From the NCBI GenBank assembly GCA_036392615.1, contig DASVXQ010000072.1, positions 1 to 6,218 of the forward strand: a stretch of DNA of 6,218 nt. Direction: 5' to 3'. The notes beneath the pieces are model-generated. The model made no database searches and was not told where the DNA came from. It was given only the letters and a program-made list of their open reading frames with translations. The DNA is from DASVXQ01 sp036392615 (GTDB lineage: Bacteria; Actinomycetota; CALGFH01). Below, one piece after another: positions 5,432 to 6,218 of the stretch (positions within the stretch are counted from its first letter, which is position 1; each line of letters opens with the position of its first letter). A program made the position numbers and the translations under genes.

Positions 5432-6218
5432 ACGAGCTGCGCGTCGTGCCGCTGGCCGGGCTGCCCGAGATCCGCCCCGGTGACCAGCTCGCGCCCCTGC
5501 TGCTCCGGGCGGTCCGGGCGGCGGGACTCGAGCTCGCCGACGGCGACGTGCTGGCGGTGACCTCCAAGGTGGTCGCCAAGGCCGAGGGCCGGGTGGTGCC
5601 GCTGCCGCACGCCGAGGTCGAGCGCGAGCGGGTGCACCGCGAGGTGGTCGCCGCCGAGACGGTCCGGGTGGTGGCCCGGCGCGGCTCCATGGTGATCGCC
5701 GAGACACGCCAGGGCGTGGTCGGTGCCAACGCCCTGATCGACGAGTCCAACGCCGGCGGCGACGTGCTGGTGCTGCTGCCCGAGGACCCCGACGCCTCGG
5801 CGGCCCGGCTGCGCGAGGCCCTGGCGCGGCTCGACGGGCACGACGTCGCCGTGGTGATCACCGACACGCTGGGGCGGCCCTGGCGCCGCGGCCAGACCGA
5901 CGTGGCGGTCGGCGTGGCCGGCATGGGCGCGCTGGAGGACTACCGCGGGCGGCTCGACGCCGACGGCCGCATGCTCGAGGTCACCGAGGTGGCCGTGCCC
6001 GACGAGGTCGCGGCGGCCGCCGACCTGGTCAAGGGCAAGCTGGAGCGGGTGCCGGCCGCGCTGCTGCGCGGCCTCCGGCTGCCGCCCGGCGAGGGGCGCG
6101 CGCGCGACCTGGTGCGCCCGCCGGCAGAGGACCTGTTCCGCACCGGCTCGGGGCCCGAGGACCTGGTGGCCTTCCTGGAGGGCCGGCGCACCCGGCGGCG
6201 CTTCCTGCCCGACCCGGT
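5428..6218 (+). CDS. fbiB: Partial FbiB: coenzyme F420-0:gamma-glutamyl ligase with start of a nitroreductase domain
   Basis: The first 263 residues are present; the gene leaves the window open. Residues 1-240 are the CofE ligase, which adds L-glutamate residues to F420-0 using GTP. Visible motifs: AVTSKVVAKAEGR (43-55), GVVGANALIDESN (96-108), LLPEDPDASAARLR (116-129), VVITDTLGRPWRRGQTDVAVG (142-162), LEDYRG (169-174), VTEVAVPDE (185-193) and AAADLVKGK (196-204). After the ligase, residues about 246-263 read like the opening of an FMN-binding nitroreductase domain (FLEGRRTRRRF), as in mycobacterial FbiB of about 450 residues, where this domain reduces dehydro-F420-0. A stand-alone archaeal CofE would end near residue 250, so continued reading supports the fusion, although the FMN site itself lies outside the window. 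The ATG overlaps the cofD stop as ATGA and has no clear ribosome binding site of its own, implying translational coupling. Confidence 0.92.
   Translation, partial: MNELRVVPLAGLPEIRPGDQLAPLLLRAVRAAGLELADGDVLAVTSKVVAKAEGRVVPLPHAEVERERVHREVVAAETVRVVARRGSMVIAETRQGVVGANALIDESNAGGDVLVLLPEDPDASAARLREALARLDGHDVAVVITDTLGRPWRRGQTDVAVGVAGMGALEDYRGRLDADGRMLEVTEVAVPDEVAAAADLVKGKLERVPAALLRGLRLPPGEGRARDLVRPPAEDLFRTGSGPEDLVAFLEGRRTRRRFLPDP

Noticed and set aside
4427..5707. A 426-codon minus-strand open frame opposite cofD and fbiB
   Set aside because: The plus strand carries unmistakable CofD and CofE motifs over the same bases; the antisense product is low-complexity.

Overview
The window is very GC-rich, with G/C-biased third codon positions, almost no intergenic space inside operons and GTG/ATG starts behind purine-rich ribosome binding sites. 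It carries a WhiB-family iron-sulfur regulator, a family known from Actinomycetota and their phages, and a two-gene coenzyme F420 cluster whose second gene runs from a gamma-glutamyl ligase domain into what looks like a nitroreductase domain, the FbiB architecture of actinobacteria. The source is therefore an actinobacterium. No genus can be fixed from this sequence.

Layout. Bases 1-345, minus strand: the 5' part (115 codons) of a gene that leaves the window, encoding a Pro-rich, apparently disordered N-terminus with near-heptad DPF/DPY motifs. Bases 342-3539, minus: a 1065-residue membrane protein with an N-terminal family 2 glycosyltransferase domain, about a dozen hydrophobic segments and a large, probably extracytoplasmic, C-terminal region; it overlaps the first gene by 4 bases (ATGA). 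Bases 3540-3877: intergenic, with a likely promoter and leader hairpin for the glycosyltransferase operon and two inverted repeats behind whiB. Bases 3878-4135, minus: an 85-residue WhiB protein (WhiB/WhiB2/WhmD type). Bases 4136-4474: a divergent intergenic region, locally A/T-richer than anything else here, with candidate promoters in both directions. Bases 4475-5431, plus: cofD (fbiA). Bases 5428-6218, plus: fbiB, overlapping cofD by 4 bases and cut by the window edge.

How the genes work together. CofD/FbiA joins a phosphorylated three-carbon acid to the deazaflavin Fo, and FbiB adds the glutamate tail; in mycobacteria the C-terminal domain of FbiB also reduces the dehydro intermediate. 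The WhiB regulator divergent from cofD-fbiB matches the whiB2-fbiA-fbiB order I recall from Mycobacterium, so this is an old actinobacterial neighbourhood. The glycosyltransferase operon probably acts at the cell envelope; a link to WhiB-controlled cell division or wall assembly is inference from position only.

I see no mobile element, CRISPR array, tRNA, rRNA or clearly novel multi-gene system. The least explained item is the truncated DPF-repeat gene at the left edge.
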